Source of the DNA: Prinia subflava
Taxonomy: Eukaryota > Chordata > Aves > Passeriformes > Cisticolidae
Length of the DNA stretch: 64,000 nt
Assembly (NCBI RefSeq): GCF_021018805.1
Contig: NC_086247.1
Span: forward strand, 119,323,094 to 119,387,093
Reading direction: 5' to 3'
Both the position numbers and the translations under genes were made by a program. The stretch's first letter is position 1. Each line of letters starts with the position of its first letter. Positions 1 to 12,629 of this stretch are shown in pieces. The notes below the pieces were generated by a model that saw only the letters and a program-made list of their open reading frames with translations, was not told where the DNA came from and did no database searches.

Positions 1-2395
1 TAGAGTCTATGCCCAATGTCTATTCCCTGCTATCTTAACAATATTTTGGTTTGCACTCATCTGGAAAGCCTCTGCTGGAGGAATGTTATCATTTTTTCAA
101 AACTTTAACTTGGTACCCAGTGAAACTTCAGAGCATTTCCATATTACTTGATGGCAATAGGAAAGACCCAAACTTTTTTTTTTCAGAAGCCACTTAATTC
201 ATCCTTCTATGATACTCATCTGCACTCTGAGATGTGGAATCCTGCATATTATTACTTTTGTCATCTCAATACACCTTATAAAAAACTTGGCTGCTTTAAA
301 TGAAATGGGGTCAAATTTCTCGTAGCTTAATGATGACACTGTCAACACCAGAAATTGCCTTAAGTAATGATAAACCACAGAGAAGGATTTTAGATACACC
401 TTCCTTTATACCTGAACTGGCTCAACCTGTTAAACACTCTAAGCTGCAACAGTGGAAGAGAATGGGGAAACATGGATGACAGTAGCTAGGGGACCGACCA
501 GTCTGCCTCATGCAAAGCTGTAAATGAAATTATCAAAGGAGGACAGAAATATCCATTACCAAAAGGAGACTGAGACTGCATCGTTCCCAGCCACACTAAA
601 TGATACATTCCTCTGAGAAGAAGAAAGTTTACCTACCATCACCTCTTGTAGGGGTAGAAAAATTTTGTTTAGCAGTTGTGCTTAAAATTAAAGGAAGTGT
701 TTTGTTCCAGTGACCTGGAGTCAGTCAGAGGATAAAATCTGTGTGCTTTCTTTTTGTGCCAAGGTAGGAGAACCAACAATTATAAAAGGAAGTTATGTTC
801 CCTCACACCTTTCCTGCCTGTTTTCTGAAAGCAGATCTTCCCCCCTGCTGGTTCCAGCCTGCCAGCTTTTATTTGTGTTAGTTTTCGCTAACCGGCGTTA
901 GAGTAGGTTTTAGTGTCCTCTCCATGCTGTTACTCCTTTCACACAATTTCCTGCGTCTTGCCCCTGCTATGTTGTGAAAATAGTGATTGAACAAGACTGG
1001 GACATGATGGTGCACTGTGGTGGCACTTCCAAGAGCCTTGATGGCACCTCCCACAGACAGTCTGCTCAGGGTTATCCTCCTCGTGTTTGCGCTCTCAGAA
1101 ATCTGTGTCAATTGCCAAGAGAGGAAGAAATGTATCCCTGTGAGTGCAAGGGTTGTGTCTGGTCTCCTCTGATGTGCTGGTGGTTGCTGCCAGACTCTGC
1201 TCCCGGGGCGCAGTGCTGTGACCTCACGGGTGGGTGTAAAGCTGTAATGTAAACTGCGCAAATCTCCGCCGCGCCCTCCTGTCTCTCCCTTTTCTGGAGG
1301 AATTAATGTGCTCACCAGATGGTTCAAACACAGGCAACGCATGAACACCACGCTGGAAAAATATCTAGCTGACATATCAGACACACATTTTACCCATGTC
1401 AGAAAGCTTCTCTTTAGGCAGAGCGCTGAATCAAAGGCTCCCATTTTCATGTGAATTCCACTTGTTTCCCTAACTTTGCATTAGAGCCTTAAGTTTTTAA
1501 AAAATTAACATCTTCAGCAGAAACACCTTGCTTCAACTCTTTTTTTTTTCAGCCAAAGGGTTGCAGCAAGGATCAAACAGATTATAAAGAAGGAGCTAAG
1601 TTGTGTTGATCCAACAAGATACTGCAGCTGATTTCTGATTTGGTGCATTCATTCATTACTCTGTGTGCTCCTGTGTTTTCAGCTAGTCCTTCCACAGGTG
1701 TGGGTATGAAAACCTCCCATCCACTTGAGCCTCCAAAAAAGCATCCTAGGTTTTTCAGGTTGTTGCACCCAGGAAAATGCAGAGTGATGACTGAAACACT
1801 GCAGGATGAGGATTAAATAAAGAATATTGAAGAAGTGGCTTACTGGTATTTTATATCAGCAGTGGCCTTGAGTCACCCTGGCTGTCGAGGCTCTAATTTG
1901 TGGTTTTAAGACTGGAGCCTTCCTGCTAACTGTTCCCTTCTTGAAATCCATTGTAAAACTCACAGTGATGGGTGGTCTGTTTGCTAAACATTGACTGATT
2001 TTGTGTGAGTGGAACTAATATGCTTCTCATACTGCTGCAAAAGCGCTTGCATTATTTTCTGATCTATCTCCTTTACTTGCAGAAGAATTATAGCAGCACA
2101 GCCCAGCTGAGCAAGGGGCCTTTAAATAGTCTCCTGACTACCTGCTTTTCATCAGACATCACCATGCTGAGCTCAGGAGGAATTTTAAAAATGCTTAGAA
2201 GAACAAAAATAAGCACTGGACCAACATACACACAGTCTAAAATTCAGCCTTGGGGGAAACCCTACAGGAGAATGCCCGAGGGTTGGCGACAGTCCTGGCA
2301 GAGTGACTAACACCCTCGCTGAAATCAGCAGGATAAATGAATTTATGCCTTGCTGACGCAGGAAAGTCACGCTGCCAGTTTGGTGTTTGTGGGAG
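1..2395. other. Unannotated DNA, no gene recognised
   Basis: I see no repeat family, RNA gene or recognisable exon in this stretch. The one unusual item is a 190-codon open frame on the minus strand (878-1450). It overlaps a locally GC-richer segment around 1195-1290 with several CpGs. Its translation has no domain, signal peptide or low-complexity pattern I recognise. It is listed under findings, not called as a gene. Confidence 0.6.
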
Positions 2396-2422
2396 CCAGC
2401 CACGGTGAGGAGCCGTGGCTGG
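2396..2422. repeat. Perfect GC-rich stem-loop
   Basis: CCAGCCACGG at 2396-2405 is followed, after a 7-base spacer, by its exact reverse complement at 2413-2422. This gives a 10-bp stem with a 7-nt loop in otherwise AT-rich DNA. It lies about 50 bp before a short tandem repeat. No function is known. It could be a relic of an old repeat or a chance palindrome. Confidence 0.7.
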
Positions 2423-2470
2423 ACCCTGGTGAGCAGCCCAGCAATGCAGCACTGCTCCCAGCACACACTC

Positions 2471-2528
2471 AGCTCACGGGGAAAAAGCACAGCTCATGGG
2501 GAAAAGCACAGCTCACGGGAAAAAGCAG
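2471..2528. repeat. Three-copy tandem repeat of about 19-20 bp
   Basis: Three head-to-tail copies of a unit resembling AGCTCACGGGGAAAAAGCAC start at 2471, 2491 and 2510. They differ by single-base substitutions and A-run or G-run length changes. This is a minimal minisatellite. The open frames that run through it are a by-product of the repetition. Confidence 0.75.
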
Positions 2529-5500
2529 CACCTGGTGCTCTTGTCCCACACACCCAGCTGCAATGAGCCCAGGGAGGGAGAGCTCCCTGCCTTCCTCTGG
2601 ACTCTGATGAGAGTGGCAGTGCTCAGAGCCCCTTTGCAGGCTTCCCAAGCAAGTACGAAGCCCATTACTGAGATGCCGTTGTCCTTCATTTGTCAGATTA
2701 AGACTGCTTAATAGATTACCCAGGCAGCAGAGTAGCAAGTAGCTGCTCTGATTTGAGGAGTCTGGCCTGGAATGCTAAATACTTGGCTCTGTCATACTGT
2801 GTGTTTTTACATGGATTTATCAGAAGAAAAAAACAGTCTTTTTATTGCACGCTTGCACTTTCTTCAGCATCTGAAAAGAGATTAGTTTTCCTAGGAATTT
2901 TATCACCTATTTTCACAATAAAATTATGACTTTGTCATTCTACAATAATGTGGAAGTAAGTGATTGGGTTAAAAAATCCCAACACCCACCCTTCCATGTA
3001 TGATTTTGTTATGAGATCATAATAACTGATATTAACTGACAGTATTCATTCATATCACCTGCAGCTACTCCTGGAGAGAGGCAACAATGCAGACTGATGG
3101 TTCTGCATTGTAGCTGTGAGATAATGATATCTTACTGATCACACTAACCAGAGGGTATATCTTTGGACTGTGGTCAAGAGGAACACAGCGGGTTGCTATT
3201 GCTGTCAAATTCTTTTAATATCATTAAATTTTCAAATGGGAATTAATTGATCAGAAGCAGGCGAGAACAGTGGGTCAGCTTAATTAGTCTGAGAACCGTA
3301 GTGAGAAAGAGGGTATTTCTTTAAGGTTTCATGTGCATCTGAAATTCCAGGAAACCGATTCCCAGCCTTGCTTTCTTGCTGATGTGCTGCAAGAAGTGCT
3401 ACACAAGGATTTGCTGTTAAGTGTTTTCTTCCCACGGCCTGTGCAATTAGCATTAAGCCAGTGGTAAAGGACAGGGCTGATTTGCATGAAATAACTTCTC
3501 AGAGAAGTCTGGGGAGTGGTGATGTCGGGAAATCAGAATATGCTCACAAGTTAAATTGTAATGTTTTGTACCTGGTGAATGGAGCATTGATTCCTGCCTT
3601 GTAAAGAAATCAGGGAGTGAACAATACATACTGAACAGACAGTATCATCTTCAAATGAATCACTTCCACTAATCCAGATAGAGAAGCAAACTGCAGCTTT
3701 TTCTCAGATTTTAGGGAGGTTGCAATTAAACTGCTTTTTCCTGCAATGTTTTCTTAAGGCAAAAAATGTAAAGGCAGATCAACGGAGCCATATAAGCTTA
3801 TACTCCTTTTATGACTGAGAAATATCTGTAGGTGTAACCACCAACTTACTTCTGATATAGCTTTACTGTCCAAATGAGCACTGCATTATCTTATGAAACA
3901 CAGAACATCTCTCTCCCAACATAATTGCTGAACCCAAATTAATCCACTGATTAACCAAGGCCCTTGTCTGACCTGTTTAGGCCTATAGCATAATCTATAA
4001 AGAGCAACATGAACGAAACAGCTTTGTTTGTGACAGTTCAGCCTTTGTATGAATGAGTCTCCATCTACAATATTTTGTAAATTTGTGAAGATTTTCAGTA
4101 AACTGGAGTTATAGCTAGAGTGTAGAAGTTTTTCCATTTTTTTTGTTTTCCTTGGGATGTCTCTTTGCTCCATGGACTTGAGAAGGAACACTTTGACTTC
4201 TGTTTTCTCTCTCAAATACTGTCTGGTAAACTATTTTAGAGCATGGAGCTGCCTGTTGCAGCCCTTTCATACAGACAGGAAAATCAGAACAGATCTTTCC
4301 CAGGCAACAGGAGGTACTCTGAAAGTGGGAGAATCAATAAAATCTGGCAATCTCTTCTGCTGGCTGCGAGCTCTAACTAATGAGTCATTTAAACAGCCCA
4401 AGCAACTTTCTGACAACCCTTTCTTCAGATTGTTTCTCTTGACTCAGTTCCAAAAGGGTTGAGGCTGAATGGACTATCCTGTGTCCAAAACTACCAAGTG
4501 TCCTTGCTAGCTGAATACTTCTGTCAGATTTTCATTTCAGTAATAAAAAATACCTTTTCCTTGTCATTCTCTCTAGGACTCAGACAGTCTCCAAAAGAAT
4601 TATTAGTTATTCACAGAGACATATTAATATTATTTTCAGGCTGTTGCTACCTTTCTTCCAATATTTTCCAGCCTCACACAGTTTTCTTGGCTGTTTGAAT
4701 TAGCACACACGTCTGTTTTTTCTTAGTCACAGAAGACTTTTTTTTGTTGTTCCAGCCCTCCTGTATCATCTTTTCTGGTCTGCGTTATAAATGCAATTAA
4801 AGCCTTGAATGGGCATGTTTAGGATGTGGGTGCAAACTTGTGCTGTTAGTTAACTGGTTTATTTTTCAGTAGCTCAGACAAACAGCTGTACCTCACCGTA
4901 GATTCTGTCTTCAAATGAACAGCAGGTTTCAGTTTTTATTGCCAGATATGAGCATGTGGTGTGGTGGAACTACATCCATCTGTGGACTACCTTTTCCCAA
5001 ACCCTGAGCTGTGAAAATGCTGAACCTTCTACAGGGCCTGACATCCTTTTGTTATATTGTTCTATTTTAATCCTTATAGAAATATAAATGAACTTAGAAA
5101 ATCCTGCCTTTTTTCATTTGCAAAATCTCATGTCAGAAGGCCTCAAGGAAGGTTTACTATCTATTCTTTGTCAGAATAACATCTTAAACCAAACTCCATA
5201 AAATGTATGTTTTCTTTAATTTGCTAGAAGTTCTTCAACAGTTAGAAAAACTGTTTTGAGTTTAGATGAAACTATGTTTAGAATTAGGCATTTTTCCCTT
5301 GACTTTGATAGTGTCAAAATGATGGAGCTTATTTTGCTATACTAGGCGAATATTCTTTTGAAATCAATATGCATTTGAAAAATGTTTTTGTTATCAAGTC
5401 CATGAGGCTTTTCCTGGGAGATTTTATCTAGCTAAAATCTTCCTTCAGTATTCTTCCCACATTCTTAAGCTCCTGAGCAGTGCTTTGTAGGACACTGTAT

Positions 5501-5541
5501 ACATGGAAGAAAAAGACTTTGACTTAAATAGCTTGAGTCAA
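2529..5541. other. Unannotated AT-rich DNA with a possible conserved noncoding segment
   Basis: No gene or repeat family is recognised. The part around 3170-3560 is dense in homeodomain-type cores (TTAATTAG, GAATTAATTGATC, CAATTAGCATTAA, ATTTGCATG), which is how vertebrate conserved noncoding elements often look. This is an impression from composition only. No conservation data are available here. Confidence 0.4.
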
Positions 5542-6250
5542 AGAATTGAATCAAAGAATCATTTAGGTTGGAAAAGATCTTTAAGATCATTGAGTCCAAC
5601 CATTAACCCAGCACTGCCAAGTACACCACTAAACCATGTCCCAAAGTGCCACATCTACACATCTTTTAAATACCTCCAGGTATGATAACTCCACCATTTC
5701 CCTGAGCACCCTGTTCCAATGCTTGACAACCCATTGCATGAAGAATTTTTTTCCTAATATCCAATCTAAACCTCATCCGACGCAACTTAAGGCCGTTTCC
5801 TGTTGTCCTATCATTTGTTACCTGAGAGAAAAGACCAAGCCTCACCTTGCCACAACCTCCTCTCAAGTAACTGCAGAGAGTGAGAAGATCCCCCCTGAGC
5901 CTTCTTTTCTCCAGCTTAACAGCCCTAGTCCCCTCAGCTGCTCCCCACAAGGCTTGTGCTCCAGACCTTTCCCAGCTCTGTTCCCCTTCTCTGGACACTC
6001 TCCAGCACCTCAATGTCTTTCTTCAGTTAGGGGCCCAAAACTAAACACAGGATTTGAAGTTCAGCCTCATCAGTGCCGAGTACAGAGGGACAATCACTAT
6101 CAAGGTCCTGCTGGCCACTCTGTTCCTGATGCAAGCCAGGATGCCTTTGGCCTTCTTGGCCACCTGGGCACACACAGTGGCTTGTGTTCAGGTGCTCCTA
6201 ACCAGTATCCCCAGATCCTTTTCCATCAGGCAACTTTCTAACTGCTCTAT
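5542..6250 (-). mobile_element. CR1 LINE, 5'-truncated copy
   Basis: The left edge shows the reversed CR1 3' terminus: AATCAAAGAATCATTTAGG, then GTTGGAAAAGATCTTTAAGATC and the 'GAGTCCAACC' block. Read on the minus strand, 5666-6013 encodes a piece of the ORF2 C-terminal end, with the family signatures [21 protein letters not shown] and [12 protein letters not shown]2 is the CR1 endonuclease/reverse transcriptase. Only its tail survives, so the copy cannot move by itself. The 5' truncation at about 6250 follows CR1's usual target-primed insertion. The 201-codon plus-strand frame across it is antisense and not a gene. Exact ends are uncertain by tens of bases. Confidence 0.93.
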
Positions 6251-8837
6251 CCTTCTTAGTCCTTGTTGATTTTTCTCCTTCTCATTTCCCTTTGCTTGGG
6301 AATTGGGGCATCAACCTTTTAGAAGTGCTGTATTTTAAATTCAGAATTAGCTTCTGTTATCATGGAAAAAGCAGCCTTAGATCTCTACCTGAGAGCTCCA
6401 CAATCAAAAATAGCAGCAGTTTATGGACATAAATGCAGATTCTGTAGGGGATCTTTTCTGAAGTTGCAAGGTATGGTTTCTGATCTGGCCTTTTAGAAAT
6501 GTGTTTATGAAAATTTTCTGCTTCTCCTTCAGTGTTGCCAGGAGGGCATAATATCTATTTCTTGTTGTAAATCACCAGAAAGTCTCTTTTCCTCTCCTGT
6601 ATCACAGTGAAAGTGAGAACAACTTAAAGAAGTGAAAGCAATTTGTTCTGCAGGAGGTATTAGATAAAGGGTGCCTAGAGGATTCCTCATATCATCTTGT
6701 GATAGAGATAAAATAGAATGACATGATAGACCATTAGGCAAAGCAAAGTAAGCACAGCAGCAGATTCTTGTCTCAGATCTGTGATGCATTTTCCTACCTT
6801 GGATGATTAAATAAGAGTGTCTAAAACAACAGCTCTCCTGGCTTTGCTGAGCTTTTGTGGAACCTTGAGAGTCAGCAGCAGTCTTTGCTCAGAGAGGTAA
6901 AGGACTGCAAGCTACCCAGAGGACCCCCAGAGCAGCTGCTCTTGCTTACCCTTTCTTTTAAAAATGGCAGCAGAGTTAGAATTACTTTATAGACTCCTTG
7001 CCTAACCTTCAGTAGGGATCTGGAGATCCCCATCACTACCAATTTCTGAAGCTGCAAGAGTTTAAGAATCAAAGCAAGAGATTAAATGAGACTGCAATGA
7101 CATCGCCTAATGTACTGTTCATATGGCAACAGCAGAGTTCATTAACTGTGCTGGGTTTTAACTATTACTAAACATGCTGTTAAATAACTAATTCTTAAAG
7201 GAGTTCTTGGAAACATGAGACTCTGCTCTGAAAATTTTCTGAAAATTTGGAAAACAAGATAATGATTTACAATTTGTGTTAACCAAATGCAGGGTTTTGG
7301 TTTTATTCTCTCTCACAACAAATTAAAAAGAGCTTACATTTTCCAAATTACTTCTAAATATCTAGCAGAAGCCAGGCTCCTAAGAAACTAATTCAAATGA
7401 AATGCCTGATGCCAGAAGAAACAAGATTATTAGTAAGCTGGATGACTTTCCCTCTTCACTGCCCCAAGGGCCCACCCACTGTGCAGTTTGCACAGCACCG
7501 TGGGCTGAGCATCCCACAGACAGGAGGGGGAACCAAAGTCTTTGTGACACCCTAAATTAAGGTGCTGATGGTGTGGATATCTCCTATTCTCCGTTTCTTT
7601 AACAGCCTGGTGGATGCCCAGATGGTAATATTTACTCAGGGAATAGGATACACAAAGTTGGCCTATCCCCTTCTTATTCTGCTCTTTCCATTCATCATTT
7701 ATAAAAAATCTCTGCCCATCAGTTTATGCCTTGTAATGACATACTCACTAAACTTAATGGTCTGTGCCTTCCCATTGACACCCTATCCAGCTGAACAACT
7801 ACTGTCTGCCTAAGCCAGGGCTTTTCCTCACCCAGTCACTTTGTTTGTGGTCAGAATCAGCACAGCCACCTCAGTTAGCAGAGTAAATCAGAACAAGTCT
7901 TCAGGTGAATCATGTTGTGTACAAAGAAGCGCTTTAAATTGCAAATATATTGAATTTTCAGCATATGAGTCAAATAGGTGATGCCTTGAAAGCTTTACCA
8001 CAATAACTCTGTGTGTGTTTTAACTAAAACTGACTCTCACAAACGTTTTAAGCATATACTCCACACCTTTTAAATACTTGTTTTAATTTCCTCTCATTCT
8101 TTGGGAAGGAAATTAAGTTTGGTTGGTCGCCTCCAAGGAATAAAAGTGGAAAGTTATTCTAGTTTCCCTAAGCTGAGCAAGACTTGAAACAGCAATCTCT
8201 TCTGAGTGCTCTCTGCCAAGGCAAAGTTATCCTGCAAGAGGCTGGCAGAGATAAAGCCTACAAAACAAACAACCCAGCCCCCAAACCTCAGCATGGCAGT
8301 TATTTCACTGTTCACAAAAGGAAGATGACATTTCAGAAGAAAAGCACTGTACCTTAGACATTAGCTATCAAACAAGCACACAGAATAGCTCAGAGTTAAC
8401 ATCTGTGTAACAAAAACTAGAAAATAGCAGTGATTCCTCTGGAGAGACTTGCTTGCACCTTGTGTCCTTTCTTTCCTGCCCATATTATTCTCACTGGCTG
8501 CATGTTGGCTCCAAACTGCTGTAGGTTGATATAAGAAGTCCAGAATGATCCCAGCTCAGCTTGTGTGCTTCCACCAAACTTTGACTACCTGTCTCAGAGG
8601 GCTTTTCTTTTCCCTAAAAAACAGGTGACAGAAGGAACAAAAGGTTATGAGAACCTTACATTCTTTTGTACTAATTTCCCATTGCTAATTATCTATTCTC
8701 AGTATTTTTCACTTCCCTGCAAGTCATCTCACAAACATACTTTAGAAATTTCTGTTTTCTATTTCTTAATATTTTTTAATCTGGGAATTATCCCACCATA
8801 TTTGCCTCATGCCTTCCACATCTTATGTATCCTTTCT
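6251..8837. other. Unannotated DNA, nothing recognised
   Basis: No repeat family, RNA gene or convincing exon is visible. An 83-codon plus-strand frame at 7562-7813 is hydrophobic only because of local T-rich codons. It has no start context, neighbours or family resemblance that would support a gene. Confidence 0.55.
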
Positions 8838-8990
8838 CAAAAAAAAAAAAACAAAACAAAACAAAAAAAAACAAAAAAAAAAAAAACAAAAAAAAAAAAA
8901 AAAACAAAAAAAAAAAACAAAAAAAAAAAAAAACAAAAAAAAAAAACAAAACAAAAAAAACAAAACAAAAAAAAACCAAAAAAAACCACA
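8838..8990. repeat. Low-complexity A-rich tract made only of A and C
   Basis: About 153 consecutive bases contain no G or T on the plus strand. A runs of 4-17 are broken by single C residues (units such as AAAAC, AAAAAAAAC). This is a degenerated poly(A) or (AAAAC)n microsatellite. No polyadenylation signal or gene-like sequence precedes it, so a processed-gene origin is not supported. The lysine-rich and phenylalanine-rich frames across it are artefacts. Confidence 0.95.
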
Positions 8991-11900
8991 TAATTTAAAC
9001 TTTTAAAAGCAGACTTTCATGGCACGCTGTATCCTGTTACATGCTGCTAGGGTAGTGGAGTGATTCATTTAATGATGTGATTACAGTTTTTCCCTCCTCC
9101 TGAGTACCAAAATTGCATATTTCATCCAAACTGCTAGCAAAACAGACACCCCTTATGAGAAAAGTATAAAATGTGTAGTCTCCAAGGTTAAAAAGGAAAG
9201 AAATGAAAAATAACCAGCTAATGCAGTTTTATCACGTTTGTCCCCAGGATCCTGAACCTGTACCAAGTTGGAGAAGAGAGCCTAGCAAGACTCTCAGGGA
9301 GGTACTGTGAAGTCTTGGAGGGTGTTTAGTTCAGAGAAGCCACCCTAAGGGAAACCCTCAGCTTCTTGAAGGTGACTGACTCCACGCTAGCTGTGCTACT
9401 GATTAATTCCAGAAGTTTATTCATCTCTAGGAGTCACTATCACTGGGAGAGCACTTGATGAGAGACTGGTATCTTTAGGATGGAAAACAGCAAAGTTGCA
9501 CGTCCCCACAGGGATGGCGCAGACTCCTCCAGGTCTCACGTACCATGGGCGTCTCCAGTTTTGCCCCCATATTTGGCCTTGCACATCTCTGTGCTGTGCT
9601 GCTCCGCCAGCCTTCCTTACTCTGCCTAATTAGGTCAGCGGGAAGGAATCTAGAACTGTTTTACATTTTGCTTGTGCGTGTTGGAACAGGAAGGAGTGCG
9701 TGTCAGTAAGTTCATGAGGCAAGCTAAACTGGTAGCAGCTGTATTTTTTAATAAAATAGGTATTTTGATATTACCTCCAGGATTTCTTCGAGGAGGATTC
9801 AGGCTTCCAATCCAGCATGGCCTGCAGGGGGCATCAAAATAATTCGATGGACACTAAACGTTGTTTTCTGACCGTAACTCTTTAACAACAGCGACCCTTA
9901 AAAGGAGTGTTTTGTCATAAAATCAGAACAGGTGAAAAAAGCACTTGATTAAAAGAGAAGATGACATTTCACTACATCTTTTCTGCTTTTTTTTTTTTTT
10001 CCTGGCTTCTTGATAAGGGTAGACTGTATTTTAAACCCCATTCATTCTCTAAAGTCTTGCTATCAGCAGAGACTTTGAGAGAATGTCATGGGAAAGGGAA
10101 CTTCAGTCATCGCTGACAGTAGGATTTAGAAGGTTTTAAAAGTTTCTGAGAAATAGGGCAGACTATTTCAGAAATTCCTCTGTTTTCTTTATATTGGAAT
10201 AGGCTGCCTTCCAGCATTATTATCCGGGCTGACTCCTAGTTGAAGAGTTTTGTTGCATTTACAGGAGTAAACAGCACTCTTGGTAACATCCACATTTCTT
10301 TGCTACACTGAGTACAAGCATGGTGAACTTGACTAGGAACAATAGTAAAAACTTAAAATACACCTTCTTCTCCTGAATGTTCCCTATTCGTACCTCCCAT
10401 AACTTCTGGCCTTTCTATTTCATATTAGGGTCTCCTGACTGGATTTTTGATTCAGACCATACAGTGGGCCTGAATCCTGAGGATCCCAATGTACAGGCTA
10501 TTGGTGCAAATCTGAAACATTCAAACTGCTCTTAAATATTTTGTCTGTACTTTTCTGTAGCCTCTTTAACTTTTCTAGGTCCCCAATATCTTTTTTTCCC
10601 TACATCCAACATATATTACAGTTACATTTTGCACTTAAATAGATGCACCTGCATTAAGCTTCCTTCCAGTGTGCTGCTTGTTTATTTGGTGTTTGATACA
10701 ATTTGTTTCCTCGTTATTATATTACATTATATACAATTTTAAAAAAAGCACAAGGTTATTAATGACTTTAACTTACCCAGAGTATACTGTAGCATTTTCT
10801 TTGCAATGAACTCTCTTATCCCTGTTTCTCTGTTACTTTTACACTTTGAAAAAATGTTTTCACCAACATTATCTCTTCTTTGTGTTTTCTTTGTTACACA
10901 AGGCTAATAATTTTATTTAATTGTAATGATGAGGTGCCATGAAAAGCAAGCAGTTGCTAATCTGAGTGTGAGTTGTGATAAAAATACCCCAGATAAGACT
11001 GAGCTAGGGTTGCACAGGCAGCCTGAATCTGAAACTTCTATCTTTTGAACTCTTCACTTTAAAAAACACTTTATTTAACAAGGTAGCTATTTATTGTTTT
11101 TCCAATGAGGCATAGGTTTTTCTGAGATTTCTTTCCAGCCCCTGCTCTGAATTTCTGCTTTATCTTTGTCTGCCCATGTTTCTGGCCAAACCTCTCTCTT
11201 CCCTGGCTTTGTATCTTCCTCCCTATTTTTTCCAGCTTCGAGTATAATTGTTCTTACCCAGCCAATCCTTCCAGGCCTGACATCAATTTTTCTCCCTAGT
11301 GCTCCCAGTCTCAAATCAGCGTGCTCTCTGTGTTTTGTTCTGCCACCTTCACCTTCCCCCAGAGCATCATTCCTTTTCTGTTCTTTATCCCTTCCTCCTT
11401 GCTATCTCCTTCCCAGTTTTTTCCTCCTGCAGTTTCTCCTCCAGTTTTAATGTTCTCCATTCTAAGACACTTTGATATCCAGCCTTAGAGGGAAAACTAC
11501 CACTTCCACCATCCTCATGCCAACCACCTGTGCATCCTTTTTCCATTCCCCATCCATCATCCCATCTTCTCCTACCCTCACTGCTCTCCAGATCAGCTTC
11601 CTTTCCTCTGGTGCATCATGGACAGAGTAATCATCCTGGCAAAGTACAGTTTCAAAGCCAGAAACATAGGAGCTGTTTAAAGGGAAAATCACCAGGATGT
11701 TTTAAGGTAACTCTTGAAAACCATTGAAAAACTGAAACAAAAACCATTCTCCCCTAAACTGTCCTGGGTCAAAACTCTGGACTGAAAAATATGAACTTAA
11801 AGTGGCTGAAATGGGGTAACTGAAACAAGGATTTATAACTGCTTCAACACTGATAATGCAGAACATACTGGGAAAATACAGTAGCTACTTTGTCTCTTGT

Positions 11901-12329
11901 GCACGTTTTCCATGGTCATATTAATTTTATAACACTGATTGTAGTTATTTCTTACATGTGGCACAGAAATCAGCAGCTTGTGTAAAAGAAAATAGGGAAG
12001 CATCTACTATATTGTTCTGGAGCAGTTTGTTTGTTTGGTTTGTTTAACAGAAAAATTCTATCACTCAAAAAGTGTCAGGGCTGACAAAAAATCTGTTATC
12101 GGTGAATACACAAATTTCCTTGCACATCCAGGTTTCCCATTGACAACCTTGTAAGCGCAAACACTGAATACGTATTTCCTCCTTCATACCTGGAGGTAAA
12201 TGGTCTATACTTGCCAACATTCCTTCAGCAACAAGCTCTTAAGAAACAAAGAAACTTTTGGAGACAATTTCTGAACCATGTGCATGCACAGGGAGAAGGA
12301 CAACTGCATAAAAAGTTTTTGCAACTTGT
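8991..12329. other. Unannotated DNA with a pyrimidine-rich stretch
   Basis: No exon or repeat family is recognised apart from the CTCF-like site listed separately. The plus strand between about 11165 and 11460 is strongly C/T-rich (TCTTCCTCCC, CTTCCTCCTTGC, TTTCTCCTCC). That explains the overlapping open frames there. A second pyrimidine-rich patch lies at 11520-11610. A 14-base T run lies near 9988-10001. Confidence 0.5.
9821..9833 (+). promoter_or_regulatory. CTCF-like binding motif
   Basis: CCTGCAGGGGGCA fits the vertebrate CTCF core consensus CCASYAGRKGGCR at 12 of 13 positions. The third base, T instead of A, is the mismatch. It sits in an element-like stretch (about 9780-9900) with several CpGs in otherwise CpG-poor DNA. 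CTCF acts as an insulator or chromatin-loop anchor factor. Occupancy is inference from the motif alone. Confidence 0.4.
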
Positions 12330-12629
12330 TGGACTTTTCACAAGGGCATGTAGTGACAGGATAAGGGTGAATGGCTTTAAAATGAAAGAGGGTAGGTTTA
12401 GATTAGATATTAGGAAGGAATTCTTTACTGTGAGGGTGTCGAGGCACTGGCACAGGTTGCCCAGAGAAGCTTTGGATGCCCCATGCCTGGAAGTTTTCAT
12501 GGCCAGGTTGGATGGGGCTCTGAGCAACCAGATCTAGTGGGAGATGTCCCTGTCCATGGCAGGGGGTTGGATCTTTAAGGTTCCTTCCAGCCCAAACCAT
12601 TCTATGATTCTTCAATGATTCTATGATCT
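12330..12629 (+). mobile_element. CR1 LINE, 5'-truncated copy (plus strand)
   Basis: This is the only forward-oriented CR1 in the window. It begins near the ACAAGGGCATGTAG block and encodes the last part of ORF2, ending at the TAG at 12535-12537. Family signatures are [22 protein letters not shown] and LEVFMARLDGAL. The short 3' UTR with GGTTGGATCTTTAAGGTTCC follows, then the terminal octamers ATTCTATG, degenerate at 12600-12629. Only about 300 bp remain, so it is inactive. Sequence upstream of about 12330 in the same open frame is probably host DNA. Confidence 0.95.

Noticed and set aside
5636..6241. 201-codon plus-strand frame
   Set aside because: It is antisense to the CR1 copy; the sense strand carries recognisable CR1 ORF2 residues.
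7562..7813. Hydrophobic 83-codon frame as a membrane protein
   Set aside because: Hydrophobicity follows from T-rich codons; no gene context or family resemblance.
8565..8993. Lysine-rich 142-codon frame and matching Phe-rich minus frame
   Set aside because: The second half is the A/C low-complexity tract.
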